Assembly: GCF_003576455.2 (NCBI RefSeq) | Contig: NZ_CP032869.1 | Location: 1,426,001 to 1,490,000, forward strand | Direction: 5' to 3' | DNA length: 64,000 nt | Source: Mucilaginibacter celer | Lineage (GTDB): Bacteria > Bacteroidota > Bacteroidia > Sphingobacteriales > Sphingobacteriaceae | Part shown: one piece after another, positions 38,363-45,947 of the stretch | Numbering within the stretch: position 1 is the first letter of the stretch | Layout of the letters: each line of letters opens with the position of its first letter | Notes under the pieces: generated by a model | The model's database searches: none | The model's input: the letters and a program-made list of their open reading frames with translations, nothing else | Told to the model about the DNA's origin: nothing | Position numbers and translations under genes: made by a program

Positions 38363-39867
38363 GGTATCGGAACGAAGAATTTAAGGATAGAACGGATGCT
38401 GATGAGGATTACAATAACCGATACCGCAACCATAATGGTTTTTGCCGAGATTTTGTTGGAGATTTTAGCCGCGATAGGTGAGGCTAAGGCACTACCCAAA
38501 ACCAGGCCGGCTACCGAATGCCAGTTATTACCGTTAACCATCGCTATAAAAGTTATCGAGCCAACCATCGCCACAAAAAAGCGGGAAAGTTTTACGGTAC
38601 CCAAAGAAAAACGGGGACTACGGCCACCGGCAATTAACGTAGATAATACGATAGATCCCCAACCGCCACCACCAACTGCATCAATAAAACCACCACCTAA
38701 ACCGAGCAGGGAAATACGTTTTACCTTATCAGCCGATTTTTTCTTTTGCGTATTGAATGCTTTTCTGAAAATTACGATGCCCAATATCAGGGTATATACC
38801 GATACAACTGGCTTTGTGTACATGGCATAATGCTCGAGCGATGACAAAATATAAGCACCTAAAAAAGCGCCGACTATACCGGGCACAACCAAAAGTTTAA
38901 ACAATTTCCAGTTGATATTACCCATGCGGTAATGCATCCAGCCCGCTATACCGCAACTCAAAACTTCGGATAAGTGCACGCCCATACTTGCCGCGGCGGG
39001 AGGGATGCCCATGGTTAACGAAAACGAGGTTGAAGTAACACCATACGACATGCCGATGGCACCATCAATCATGGCAAATAAAAAGCCTGCGCCTAAAAAG
39101 TAGTAAAACAGCGGATCGATACCGGAAACAAATGTTTTAAAGTTTGGCTCTTTGAGGTAAAGGGCTGTTATACCAATGGCCAGCGATACAATAATAGTTG
39201 ACCAGATAAGCCAGATAAAATTTTTACGACTGGTGGCTTTAGGTTCAACCAATACGGCGGTTACGTTATTCAGTTTTTTAACCTTTTCGGCAAAGTCGCC
39301 TTCAAGGGTGTTTCTTAGTTCGCTCATTTGCTGTAAGGTAGTGTCAAGTTCAGCAGGAAGGCTTTGGTTTAGTACTTCTTTTAACCGTTTGGCTACGGTT
39401 GGGGATTTGCCATTGGTTGATATGGCCAGTTTCAGATCGCCTTTTTGCACTATCGATCCTAAATAAAAATCGCATAGCTCAGGTTTATCAGCTACATTGA
39501 TGAGCAGTTTACGATCGTGTGCCGCATTACGGATGTAATTGTTAAGCTCGCTGTCATTGGTAGCGGCGATAACAATATCAGCATCGTTCAAATCATCATC
39601 AGTAAATGATTTCTGTACAATGCGGATGCCGGGATACTGCGCTGCAAGGGTATGTACCTCGGGCAAAAACTCGCGCGAGATCACGGTTACCCTGGCGTGG
39701 TTGCTGTTGTTGAGTACCGCGGTAAGTTTTTCCAGGCCCACATTACCGCCGCCAATAAGCACGGTATGCAGGTTGTTCAGCTTTAAAAAAACAGGGAAAA
39801 GCTGGTTACCTTCCTGTTTTTCATCCTGAATATTGGTTAAACTATTATCCCTGGGCAACAACGTCAT
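38359..39867 (-). CDS. Siroheme synthase (Met8-like) fused to TSUP sulfite/anion transporter (502 aa)
   Basis: The N-terminal part (residues about 24-215) is a precorrin-2 dehydrogenase/ferrochelatase module: Rossmann GGGNVG at 39-44, IAATND near 105, and GDLKLAISTNGKSP near 145, as in Met8 and the CysG N-domain. From about residue 220 to the end it is a polytopic membrane protein with TSUP/TauE motifs (LGAGFLFAMIDGAIGMSYGV; GGGFIDAVGGGGWG), eight or so segments. Fusing siroheme synthesis to a putative sulfite or sulfate permease puts two sulfur functions in one polypeptide. It overlaps cobA by 23 bases and cysH by 4, indicating translational coupling. Confidence 0.92.
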   Translation of the reverse strand: MTLLPRDNSLTNIQDEKQEGNQLFPVFLKLNNLHTVLIGGGNVGLEKLTAVLNNSNHARVTVISREFLPEVHTLAAQYPGIRIVQKSFTDDDLNDADIVIAATNDSELNNYIRNAAHDRKLLINVADKPELCDFYLGSIVQKGDLKLAISTNGKSPTVAKRLKEVLNQSLPAELDTTLQQMSELRNTLEGDFAEKVKKLNNVTAVLVEPKATSRKNFIWLIWSTIIVSLAIGITALYLKEPNFKTFVSGIDPLFYYFLGAGFLFAMIDGAIGMSYGVTSTSFSLTMGIPPAAASMGVHLSEVLSCGIAGWMHYRMGNINWKLFKLLVVPGIVGAFLGAYILSSLEHYAMYTKPVVSVYTLILGIVIFRKAFNTQKKKSADKVKRISLLGLGGGFIDAVGGGGWGSIVLSTLIAGGRSPRFSLGTVKLSRFFVAMVGSITFIAMVNGNNWHSVAGLVLGSALASPIAAKISNKISAKTIMVAVSVIVILISIRSILKFFVPIP

Positions 39868-40630
39868 AAACCTCTTTTATCAGTTTAAATTTGGGGTGAA
39901 GTGATACTACTTCGCCCAAAACAATAATGGCAGGAGACGAAATTTTATTTTCTTCTACCGAGTTTACAATGGTATCTACGGTTGCTATAGCAATTTTTTC
40001 GTTCTCGGTACTTCCGCTTTGGATAACGGCAACCGGCAAATTGTTCTTGTCTTGTAACTTAAATATTTCGGTGATCTCCGCCAGCTTGTGGATGCCCATC
40101 AACACAACCACAGTAGCATTTGAGCGCGATGCTTCAATCAGATCGTTCGAGATCTTGCCGTTGGCTGTTGTGCCGGTAACAACCCAAAAGCTTTCGCTTA
40201 AACCACGGTGGGTAACTGGGATATTCTGCAATTCGGCAACCGCTATCGAGCTTGAGATACCCGGAACAACCGAAGCCGGAATATTATGCTCTGCGGCAAT
40301 AATGAGCTCTTCGTATCCGCGACCGAATACAAATGGATCACCGCCTTTTAAGCGCACCACATGCCCATAGTTCAGGGCGTAATCAACCATTAAGTTGTTG
40401 ATAGCTTCCTGCGAAAAAGAATGCTCGCCCGAGCGTTTGCCTACGTAAACTTTAGTAGCAGCTTCGGGGGCATAATCAAGTATTTCTTCGTTCACCAACG
40501 CATCATACAAAACCACATCGGCAGTTTTTAATGCTTTTATGGCTTTTACAGTGATCAGATCTGCATCGCCGGGACCTGCGCCCACTAAGGTGATGCGTGG
40601 TTGTTTTGTATTTTTATTAGTATCGGTCAT
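39845..40630 (-). CDS. cobA: Uroporphyrinogen-III C-methyltransferase (261 aa)
   Basis: Methylates uroporphyrinogen III at C2 and C7 to precorrin-2, the precursor of the siroheme required by the sulfite reductase encoded just upstream. Motifs: VGAGPGDADLIT near residue 16, VLYDALVN near 35, RLKGGDPFVFGRGYEE near 98, and VPGISS near 122. The start ATG shares one base with the sulfite reductase stop (TAATG). The downstream fusion gene supplies the next step (dehydrogenation and iron insertion). Confidence 0.96.
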   Translation of the reverse strand: MTDTNKNTKQPRITLVGAGPGDADLITVKAIKALKTADVVLYDALVNEEILDYAPEAATKVYVGKRSGEHSFSQEAINNLMVDYALNYGHVVRLKGGDPFVFGRGYEELIIAAEHNIPASVVPGISSSIAVAELQNIPVTHRGLSESFWVVTGTTANGKISNDLIEASRSNATVVVLMGIHKLAEITEIFKLQDKNNLPVAVIQSGSTENEKIAIATVDTIVNSVEENKISSPAIIVLGEVVSLHPKFKLIKEVYDVVAQG

Positions 40631-42720
40631 TATTGTACAAGCGCCTCTCTCTTATCCTTACTTCTGCTTAAAAAATCTGTGGCCTGTGCCAGGTATGCTG
40701 TTGCAAACTCCTGCGTTGGCTCGTTTTGGTTGAGTTGTAAAACAAGGTCGTTAAAAGTACCTGCCAGTTCAAATTCACCTTTTTCAACATACTGTGCGTC
40801 AAACTCGCGGATCACGCCAATTTGTGTGCTGCTGTTAACGCCTTTATCCAACAATAATGCTTTTGCCGAACTTACAAATACATTATAAGCATGATAAATG
40901 GCATCAGCCCAGCGGCCATCGGCATAAGCCTCATTAGACCAGCCCATTTTTTCTTCCGATTCAAACAACAGGGTAGCAACCAGATCGATCACCACACCGG
41001 CACATTCGCCAACACCGATAGCGGTAACGAAAGTTTCCTGGTGGCCCCAGTCAATATATTCATCGTCGGTTAGTGTAGTCAGATCCGCCAATGGTTTCAG
41101 CAAACGGTAAAAATAATCTTTACCCTGCCTGTCGTAGTATTGGTGGTAAGTTTCACCCTCCGGCGAAAACTCTTTATAATCGTTTAACAAGGAGCGAAGT
41201 ACATCGGTAGCACGCTTTGTGGGTACTTTGATCACGCGCTCAGCAGCACGGCCTTCGCCATTGCCAATGGTACCGCCGCCCAGCATCACCTGTACAGACG
41301 GTAATACTTTAGCACCTACTTTTAACGAACTGCCGTGGAAACCGATATGTGCCAAACCATGCTGTCCGCATGAGTTCATACAACCGCTGATTTTAATTTT
41401 GATCTCGCGGTTGTAGATAAAATCTTCGTATTCGTTGTAAATCAGGTCTTCCAGTACGCGGGCCATGGTCATACTGTTGGAGATACCCAGGTTACAGGTA
41501 TCCGTACCCGGACAGGTAGTAACATCGGCAATGCTATCAAAACCTGGCGCGGCCAGTTCTAATTTAGCCAGACCTTCGTACAAAGCAGGCAATGCCTCTT
41601 TGCGAACATATTTTAACAGCAAACCCTGGTTTTGGGTGATGCGGATCTCGTTGCCAACCAATGGCTCTAAAGTTTTAACCAAAGCGCGGGCAGTATCAGA
41701 TGAGATATCACCTACAGGTACTTTAATGTATACGCCGTAAAAATCTTTTTGCTTTTGCTCAAACACGTTGGTGGCCAGCCATTGCTCGTAACGCAGTGGA
41801 TTGCCGATGGTTACCTCCGGATAGGTATCGGTAGGAGGAAGGGCAGGGGCATCAACGGCATCGCGGTTAATTGGATATGATTTTACTTTATTGGCAGTAC
41901 GCTCAATTTGAGTTAGGCGAAGCACCTCTTCCAATCCAAGTTTCTGGATCAGGTATTTCATACGCGCCTTGTTGCGGTTGTTACGTTCGCCATAGCGATC
42001 AAAGACGCGGATCACCGATTCGATGTAGGGGATCAGCTGATCTTCCGGTAAAAACTCCTCAACAATATTGGCAAGGATAGGCTGCGCGCCTAAACCGCCA
42101 CCCAGCATAATTTTAAAACCACGTTCGCCGGCAGCATTTACCTTAGGGATAGCGCCGATATCATGGATATATGAAAATGCAGTATCCTCATCGCTTGATG
42201 AAAACGAGATTTTGAACTTACGGCCCATTTCCTGGCAAATAGGGTTGCGCAGAAAATAATCGAAAGTAGCATAAGCGTATGGAGAAACATCAAACGGCTC
42301 TTTTGGATCGATACCAGCGGTAGGGGATGCGGTTACGTTACGTACGGTATTGCCACAGGCTTCGCGCAGGGTGATATCATCCTGCTCTAACTTAGCCCAA
42401 AGTTGCGGTGTACGGTCAAGACTTACATAGTGGATCTGGATATCCTGGCGGGTGGTAAGGTGCAGGTTGCTGCTGCCAAACTCGTCCGAGATCTCGGCTA
42501 TTTTCAGTAATTGCCTAAAGCTTACTTTACCGAAGGGGAGTTTAATACGTACCATTTGTACGCCCGGTTGGCGTTGCCCGTAAACACCGCGCGCCAAACG
42601 CAGGCTCCTGAACTTTTCATCATGAATTTTACCTTCACGAAAAGCACGGATCTTTTTTTCAAGATCGATAATATCCTTCTCAACAATCGGGTTCTCCAGT
42701 TCCGTTCTGAAGCTTTGCAT
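40630..42720 (-). CDS. Siroheme sulfite reductase with C-terminal HEPN-like domain (696 aa)
   Basis: Two nitrite/sulfite reductase ferredoxin-like halves (about 40-110 and 325-390) and the siroheme/4Fe-4S domain with Cys403-x5-Cys409 (TCPGTDTC) and Cys447-x3-Cys451 (SGCMNSCGQH). From about 580 an all-helical HEPN-like tail follows (DGRWADAIYHAYNVFVSSAKALL), not present in classical CysI or ferredoxin-nitrite reductases. Neighbours (cysH, cobA, siroheme synthase/TSUP) indicate a sulfite substrate. First gene of the operon, 22 bases after a leader terminator, and thus likely controlled by attenuation. Confidence 0.95.
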   Translation of the reverse strand: MQSFRTELENPIVEKDIIDLEKKIRAFREGKIHDEKFRSLRLARGVYGQRQPGVQMVRIKLPFGKVSFRQLLKIAEISDEFGSSNLHLTTRQDIQIHYVSLDRTPQLWAKLEQDDITLREACGNTVRNVTASPTAGIDPKEPFDVSPYAYATFDYFLRNPICQEMGRKFKISFSSSDEDTAFSYIHDIGAIPKVNAAGERGFKIMLGGGLGAQPILANIVEEFLPEDQLIPYIESVIRVFDRYGERNNRNKARMKYLIQKLGLEEVLRLTQIERTANKVKSYPINRDAVDAPALPPTDTYPEVTIGNPLRYEQWLATNVFEQKQKDFYGVYIKVPVGDISSDTARALVKTLEPLVGNEIRITQNQGLLLKYVRKEALPALYEGLAKLELAAPGFDSIADVTTCPGTDTCNLGISNSMTMARVLEDLIYNEYEDFIYNREIKIKISGCMNSCGQHGLAHIGFHGSSLKVGAKVLPSVQVMLGGGTIGNGEGRAAERVIKVPTKRATDVLRSLLNDYKEFSPEGETYHQYYDRQGKDYFYRLLKPLADLTTLTDDEYIDWGHQETFVTAIGVGECAGVVIDLVATLLFESEEKMGWSNEAYADGRWADAIYHAYNVFVSSAKALLLDKGVNSSTQIGVIREFDAQYVEKGEFELAGTFNDLVLQLNQNEPTQEFATAYLAQATDFLSRSKDKREALVQ

Positions 42721-42742
42721 ACTTTATGTATTAATGTTTTAT

Positions 42743-42774
42743 AAAAAAGCCTCTTTGGCAATAGCTAAAGAGGC
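42743..42774 (-). terminator. Intrinsic terminator between leader ORF and sulfite reductase (attenuator)
   Basis: On the minus strand GCCTCTTT (42774-42767) pairs with AAAGAGGC (42756-42749) around a 10-base loop and runs into six T (42748-42743). It lies upstream of the first structural gene, not after one, so it must be conditional if the operon is expressed from the promoter at 42888. Confidence 0.9.
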
Positions 42775-42826
42775 GTATATGGTTAATATTTACTTTTATA
42801 GCCCCGATATTCCGTTACACATATCG
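42770..42826 (-). promoter_or_regulatory. Alternative antiterminator / anti-antiterminator pairings of a Cys attenuator
   Basis: Segment 1 (CGATAT, 42826-42821, covering the codons after Cys17) can pair with segment 2a (ATATCG, 42810-42805). Segment 2b (GGGGCTATA, 42805-42797, over the last codons and stop) can pair with segment 3 (TATACGCCTC, 42779-42770) as 9 pairs including one G-T, with one bulged C. Segment 3 contains the 5' arm of the terminator, so 2:3 and 3:4 exclude each other. A ribosome stalled on Cys16-Cys17 would mask segment 1 and favour 2:3; a ribosome reaching the stop would cover segment 2 and allow termination. Pairings were found by eye, energies not computed. Confidence 0.65.
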
Positions 42827-42876
42827 CAACAGATCAGCAGGTTATTGTAAATTTTATGAATTCTCTCACTATTCAT
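42796..42876 (-). CDS. 26-residue Cys-rich leader peptide of the sulfite reductase operon
   Basis: A complete short ORF on the operon strand. The peptide C-terminus reads LLICCDMCNGISGL, with Cys16 (TGT), Cys17 (TGC) and Cys20 (TGT). The ATG lies only 5 bases after a perfect -7 box, so the mRNA may be nearly leaderless. The stop codon is 21 bases before the terminator stem. Three Cys in five codons immediately upstream of competing RNA stems, ahead of genes for sulfide production, is the arrangement expected of a cysteine attenuator. No experimental support is available here. Confidence 0.7.
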   Translation of the reverse strand: MNSERIHKIYNNLLICCDMCNGISGL

Positions 42877-42880
42877 TTCC

Positions 42881-42888
42881 CAAATATA
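42881..42888 (-). promoter_or_regulatory. -7 box of the sulfite reductase operon promoter
   Basis: TATATTTG on the minus strand (42888 to 42881) matches TAnnTTTG. No good TTG occurs 19 bases upstream, so the promoter may need an activator or be weak; a repeated TATATA tract precedes it. An adjacent Rrf2 regulator gene (42961-43395) is a candidate regulator. Confidence 0.6.
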
Positions 42889-42960
42889 TATATAGTATAC
42901 GGAAATGGTAGCATTTAATAAAAAAAAACTGCGTTATGACAGTTTTATGAAGGTTGAAAA

Positions 42961-43395
42961 TTAAACGCTGATGAGTGTAGTTTCGCGTTTGATGATATCG
43001 GCGATGCTGGTTTCGCTTAATATTTTGAGTGTGGCATCCCGTACATCAACAAACACATCCCTTATGCCGCAAGTGCTTTCCTGGTGGCACTCATCACATT
43101 TGTGGTAAAAATTTAAGCTTGCGCAGGGCACCATGGCAATAGGGCCATCGGTAATACGCATAATACTTACCAGGAATATTTCTTTCGGGTCGCGGTTTAG
43201 GCTGTAACCTCCGCCCGCGCCTTTTTTGCTGTACAGGAAACCGGCGTTACGAAGATCAAGCAGGATCTGTTCGAGGAATTTTTTCGGGATACGCTCTAAT
43301 TCAGCGATCTTAGATATTTGCATAGGCGGCTGATCCATGTTTTTACCCAACACCACAAGCGCCTTTATTGCATACTTAGTTTTTTTCGAAAGCAT
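42961..43395 (-). CDS. Rrf2-family transcriptional regulator with four cysteines (144 aa)
   Basis: N-terminal winged helix (KTKYAIKALVVLGKN; ISKIAELERIPKKFLEQILLDLRNAGFL), then the glycine-rich wing KKGAGGGYSL, and a cysteine region with Cys91, Cys100, Cys103 and Cys109 (HKCDECHQESTCGI) suited to an iron-sulfur cluster or redox sensing, as in IscR/NsrR/CymR relatives. It is encoded just upstream of, and co-oriented with, the sulfite reductase operon, so CymR-like control of cysteine synthesis or iron-sulfur supply are both plausible. Which is not decidable from sequence. Confidence 0.93.
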   Translation of the reverse strand: MLSKKTKYAIKALVVLGKNMDQPPMQISKIAELERIPKKFLEQILLDLRNAGFLYSKKGAGGGYSLNRDPKEIFLVSIMRITDGPIAMVPCASLNFYHKCDECHQESTCGIRDVFVDVRDATLKILSETSIADIIKRETTLISV

Positions 43396-43519
43396 TTTCT
43401 ATAATAAAACTTACAAAGTTAAATAAAGATATTACTAAATTAACGATTTTTTCGAGTAATATTATAGATTATATAGAAAGCATATTTTATACAGACTTAA
43501 TTTTATCAAAATGATAAAA

Positions 43520-43795
43520 TTAACGGTCGGAATGACCAAGGCTTTTTCCCGGCGCAACCTGATCTCGCACAGCCTGTTTCAACTCTTTTATCTCGGGGAA
43601 ATGCCCATCGCGTTTCCTGTCGAATAATATTTCATCATCAACGCCGATGGTATATCTGCCGCTCACTTCGCTGGGTATAAGGGTAACCCCGTGCACATCA
43701 TCAGTAAAAGTGGTAAGCAGTTCCTGCGCCATATAGGCGGCCCGCATCATCCAGTTGCATTTTGGGCAGTATTCGATAGTTATGATTGGTTTCAT
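43520..43795 (-). CDS. SelW/SelT/Rdx-family CxxC protein (91 aa)
   Basis: Thioredoxin-like Rdx fold: the N-terminal ITIEYCPKCNWMMRAAY motif has the redox CxxC (Cys10, Cys13), which is CxxU in animal selenoprotein W. The C-terminal part (IDFDRKRDGHFPEIKELKQ-like) is typical. Probably a small thiol-redox protein. Its ATG overlaps the stop of the MOSC gene upstream (ATGA), so the two are translationally coupled. Confidence 0.88.
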   Translation of the reverse strand: MKPIITIEYCPKCNWMMRAAYMAQELLTTFTDDVHGVTLIPSEVSGRYTIGVDDEILFDRKRDGHFPEIKELKQAVRDQVAPGKSLGHSDR

Positions 43796-44637
43796 GCGGT
43801 TTTGACTGGTTTGGGTTCAATAATAAATCGCTCTTCGGTATGCGTGCTCAGCACCTTTAACTCGTCGCCTACCGAGATAGTGCCGGTGTTTTCATGCACC
43901 AGGTTTTGGCCAAACATGATCTTGTTGTTCTTCATCCGGTAGGAGGCAAGGGTTTTTAAGGGCTCTTTGGCTTTGGCAGCCGTTTGCTGATCAATAGTGG
44001 TTAATACGCAACGGGCGCAAAGTTTAGCACCATAAAAAGTGATGCCTGCTATTTTAATCTCATTCATTAAATCCTCGCCATAAGCATCACCGCCTGTAAA
44101 TACAATGTTGGGCCTGAACCTGTCCATTGGCAACGGGAGTGCCATCCGTTTGTTCAGGTCGTCTAATGATGCCTGGCCAATAAGTAGGAAAGGATAGGCA
44201 TCGGCAAAGGAGGTGATCATGCCTGGTTTGGCGTAGCGTTGGTCTACTTCGCGTTCGCTGTCATCGGGCATGTAAACCAGGCGGCATTTAATATCGAGGG
44301 TTTGGGTAAACCATTCATCAATCTTGTTATCAATATATTGCCCCATGCAGGTATCATCCCAAACAGCAAACTGATGGAGAGGTTGTTTATCGATATCAAA
44401 AGGAATCAACACGCTATCGCCATTTTGATTGCTAACGCGGATACCATGGGTTTCAATAGCTGTTTTCAGCAAAGCCATTTTAACAAACTCACGCTGTGTC
44501 ATGAAATGGCCATGTTCGTTTACCAGCATCAGCCGCCTGTCGTGCTTAAAACCGCGTGAGGTTGCTTCCGCGCTTGGTACGGATATACCGCCAAGGGATT
44601 TGACGGGGTAGATGAAGAGTTGGCTTACCTGGAGCAT
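43792..44637 (-). CDS. MOSC domain protein, YcbX-like (281 aa)
   Basis: N-terminal MOSC beta-barrel (LFIYPVKSLGGISV at about 7-20, HDRRLMLVNEHG) and C-terminal MOSC domain with the conserved sulfur-acceptor cysteine region (GAKLCARCVLTTIDQQT near residue 205-221) followed by a DKRF-like TLASYR motif. Family members bind molybdenum cofactor and reduce N-hydroxylated compounds (YcbX, mARC) with a flavoprotein partner. Lacks the C-terminal ferredoxin domain of E. coli YcbX. Pairs with the SelW-like gene. Confidence 0.92.
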   Translation of the reverse strand: MLQVSQLFIYPVKSLGGISVPSAEATSRGFKHDRRLMLVNEHGHFMTQREFVKMALLKTAIETHGIRVSNQNGDSVLIPFDIDKQPLHQFAVWDDTCMGQYIDNKIDEWFTQTLDIKCRLVYMPDDSEREVDQRYAKPGMITSFADAYPFLLIGQASLDDLNKRMALPLPMDRFRPNIVFTGGDAYGEDLMNEIKIAGITFYGAKLCARCVLTTIDQQTAAKAKEPLKTLASYRMKNNKIMFGQNLVHENTGTISVGDELKVLSTHTEERFIIEPKPVKTA

Positions 44638-44708
44638 GAGGTAAAAATAAGTATCTGAATCGGGATTTGGGGAGATTTATTGGATAGATAGGATTTTGTT
44701 TTGTCTTT

Positions 44709-44801
44709 TGTCTGAACCGGAATTTATGAAATTAAGGGATTAACAGAATGATGAGCAAATTCGAAAAATTCTAATAATTCTCCCAAATTCGAGTTCAGAC
44801 A
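44709..44801. repeat. Palindromic repeat family 2, copy 2
   Basis: Outer arms TGTCTGAACCGGAATTT (44709-44725) and AAATTCGAGTTCAGACA (44785-44801). The interior (GAAATTAAGGGATTAACAGA...) matches the reverse complement of 37415-37453 closely. Flanked by a second shell, GGATTTTG / CAAAATCC. Lies between the MOSC gene and the zinc-ribbon ORF. Confidence 0.8.
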
Positions 44802-44849
44802 AAATCCTGCTTATCCTAAAAATCCACCCAAATCCCGGTTCAGATAACA

Positions 44850-45026
44850 TTACGGATTCTGCTTGTTCCACTCATTAAAATTCACAAACTTATCGGCAAC
44901 CTGGTTTTTACAGGCCGGGGTGGGGCATACAATAATCCAGCGGTCTTTGGTTTGTTCAATAACCGGGCGGGTACCGCAAATTTTACAGTTGTTAACCGGG
45001 AAGTTAGGATTAATCTCTATTCTCAT
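44850..45026 (-). CDS. 58-residue zinc-ribbon-like microprotein
   Basis: ATG at 45026, TAA at 44852-44850. Two Cys pairs, Cys14-x2-Cys17 (NNCKICGTR) and Cys34-x4-Cys39 (VCPTPACKN), with the sequence ending NFNEWNKQNP. The CxxC / Trp-Ile-Ile-Val-Cys / ...Trp-Asn layout resembles short zinc ribbons such as the Lar/Com type (CPFCG ... V.C..C ... EA...WN). It is not part of a phage region here. Oriented with the MOSC gene, with repeat family 2 in between. I assign no function. Confidence 0.75.
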   Translation of the reverse strand: MRIEINPNFPVNNCKICGTRPVIEQTKDRWIIVCPTPACKNQVADKFVNFNEWNKQNP

Positions 45027-45305
45027 AATTGGCTTTGGCTGCCATGGTTTATTTGTAAAGGGGGGTACGACATAAACCTACTAAAAAGTTGCCTTGGTTG
45101 CCAAAATAAACTTACAATAAAAAAATACGGCCAATAAGAATATTTTTAGAGGATTGCCGATGTTGTGATTTTTAATTTTATGTAAATCAGTTATTTAATT
45201 TGGGTAGAAAATATTTTGTTTTACAGGCAACCTTTTGATATTTGTTGCCGTGATGTGCGTATATAAGATTAAATTTACAGGTTTGATTACGGTTTTACCA
45301 ACCTT

Positions 45306-45947
45306 ATGGGCGACGAAGAGTTACATCAACTGATTAACGGCTGTATAAAACAGGACAGAAAATATCAGAAAATGCTCTATAAGGCATTTTATGGCTTCTC
45401 TATGGGGATTTGCCTGCGTTATGCAGGCAACCGCGAAGAGGCCGCCGAGGTGATGAACCAGGGTTTCATGAAAGTGTTTACCCATATTGACAGGTTTGAT
45501 ACCACGCGCCCTTTTAAAGCCTGGCTGGGGCGCATTATGATGAACGTATCTATCGATTATTACCGCGCCAATTTAAAAATGGCTTATACCGAAGACCTGG
45601 AAAAGGCCGAAGGGATGAGCGAAGGCGATTTAACGGATAATAACTTAAATTACGAAGATCTGCTGGCCATGATTCAGCAATTACCACAGGCTTACCGTAC
45701 GGTATTTAACCTTTTCGCTATCGACGGCTACTCGCACGAAGAGATAGGCGAGATGCTGAACATCAATCCGGGTACCTCAAAATCAAACCTTCATAAAGCA
45801 CGTCAAAAACTAAAACAAATGATATTAAAAGCAGAGGAAACTGCTAATAAAACCAATTACAACAGGGGCATGGATTTTAACCCGATAGTGGCCTATAACG
45901 GCATTGATGTTCGGAGTACTTTTTTAAATAACGGGATAAGAGGATGA
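45306..45947 (+). CDS. ECF-type RNA polymerase sigma factor (213 aa)
   Basis: Region 2 at about residues 20-90 (GICLRYAGNREEAAEVMNQGFMKVFTHI; RPFKAWLGRIMMNVSIDYYR) and region 4 at about 120-175 (LPQAYRTVFNLFAIDGYSHEEIGEMLNINPGTSKSNLHKARQKLK). A C-terminal extension of about 35 residues follows. The downstream gene overlaps by four bases and encodes its likely membrane anti-sigma partner. Confidence 0.95.
   Translation: MGDEELHQLINGCIKQDRKYQKMLYKAFYGFSMGICLRYAGNREEAAEVMNQGFMKVFTHIDRFDTTRPFKAWLGRIMMNVSIDYYRANLKMAYTEDLEKAEGMSEGDLTDNNLNYEDLLAMIQQLPQAYRTVFNLFAIDGYSHEEIGEMLNINPGTSKSNLHKARQKLKQMILKAEETANKTNYNRGMDFNPIVAYNGIDVRSTFLNNGIRG

Noticed and set aside
44863..45137. Plus-strand ORFs opposite the zinc-ribbon gene
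   Set aside because: They overlap the minus-strand ORF with paired Cys motifs and lack any recognisable feature.
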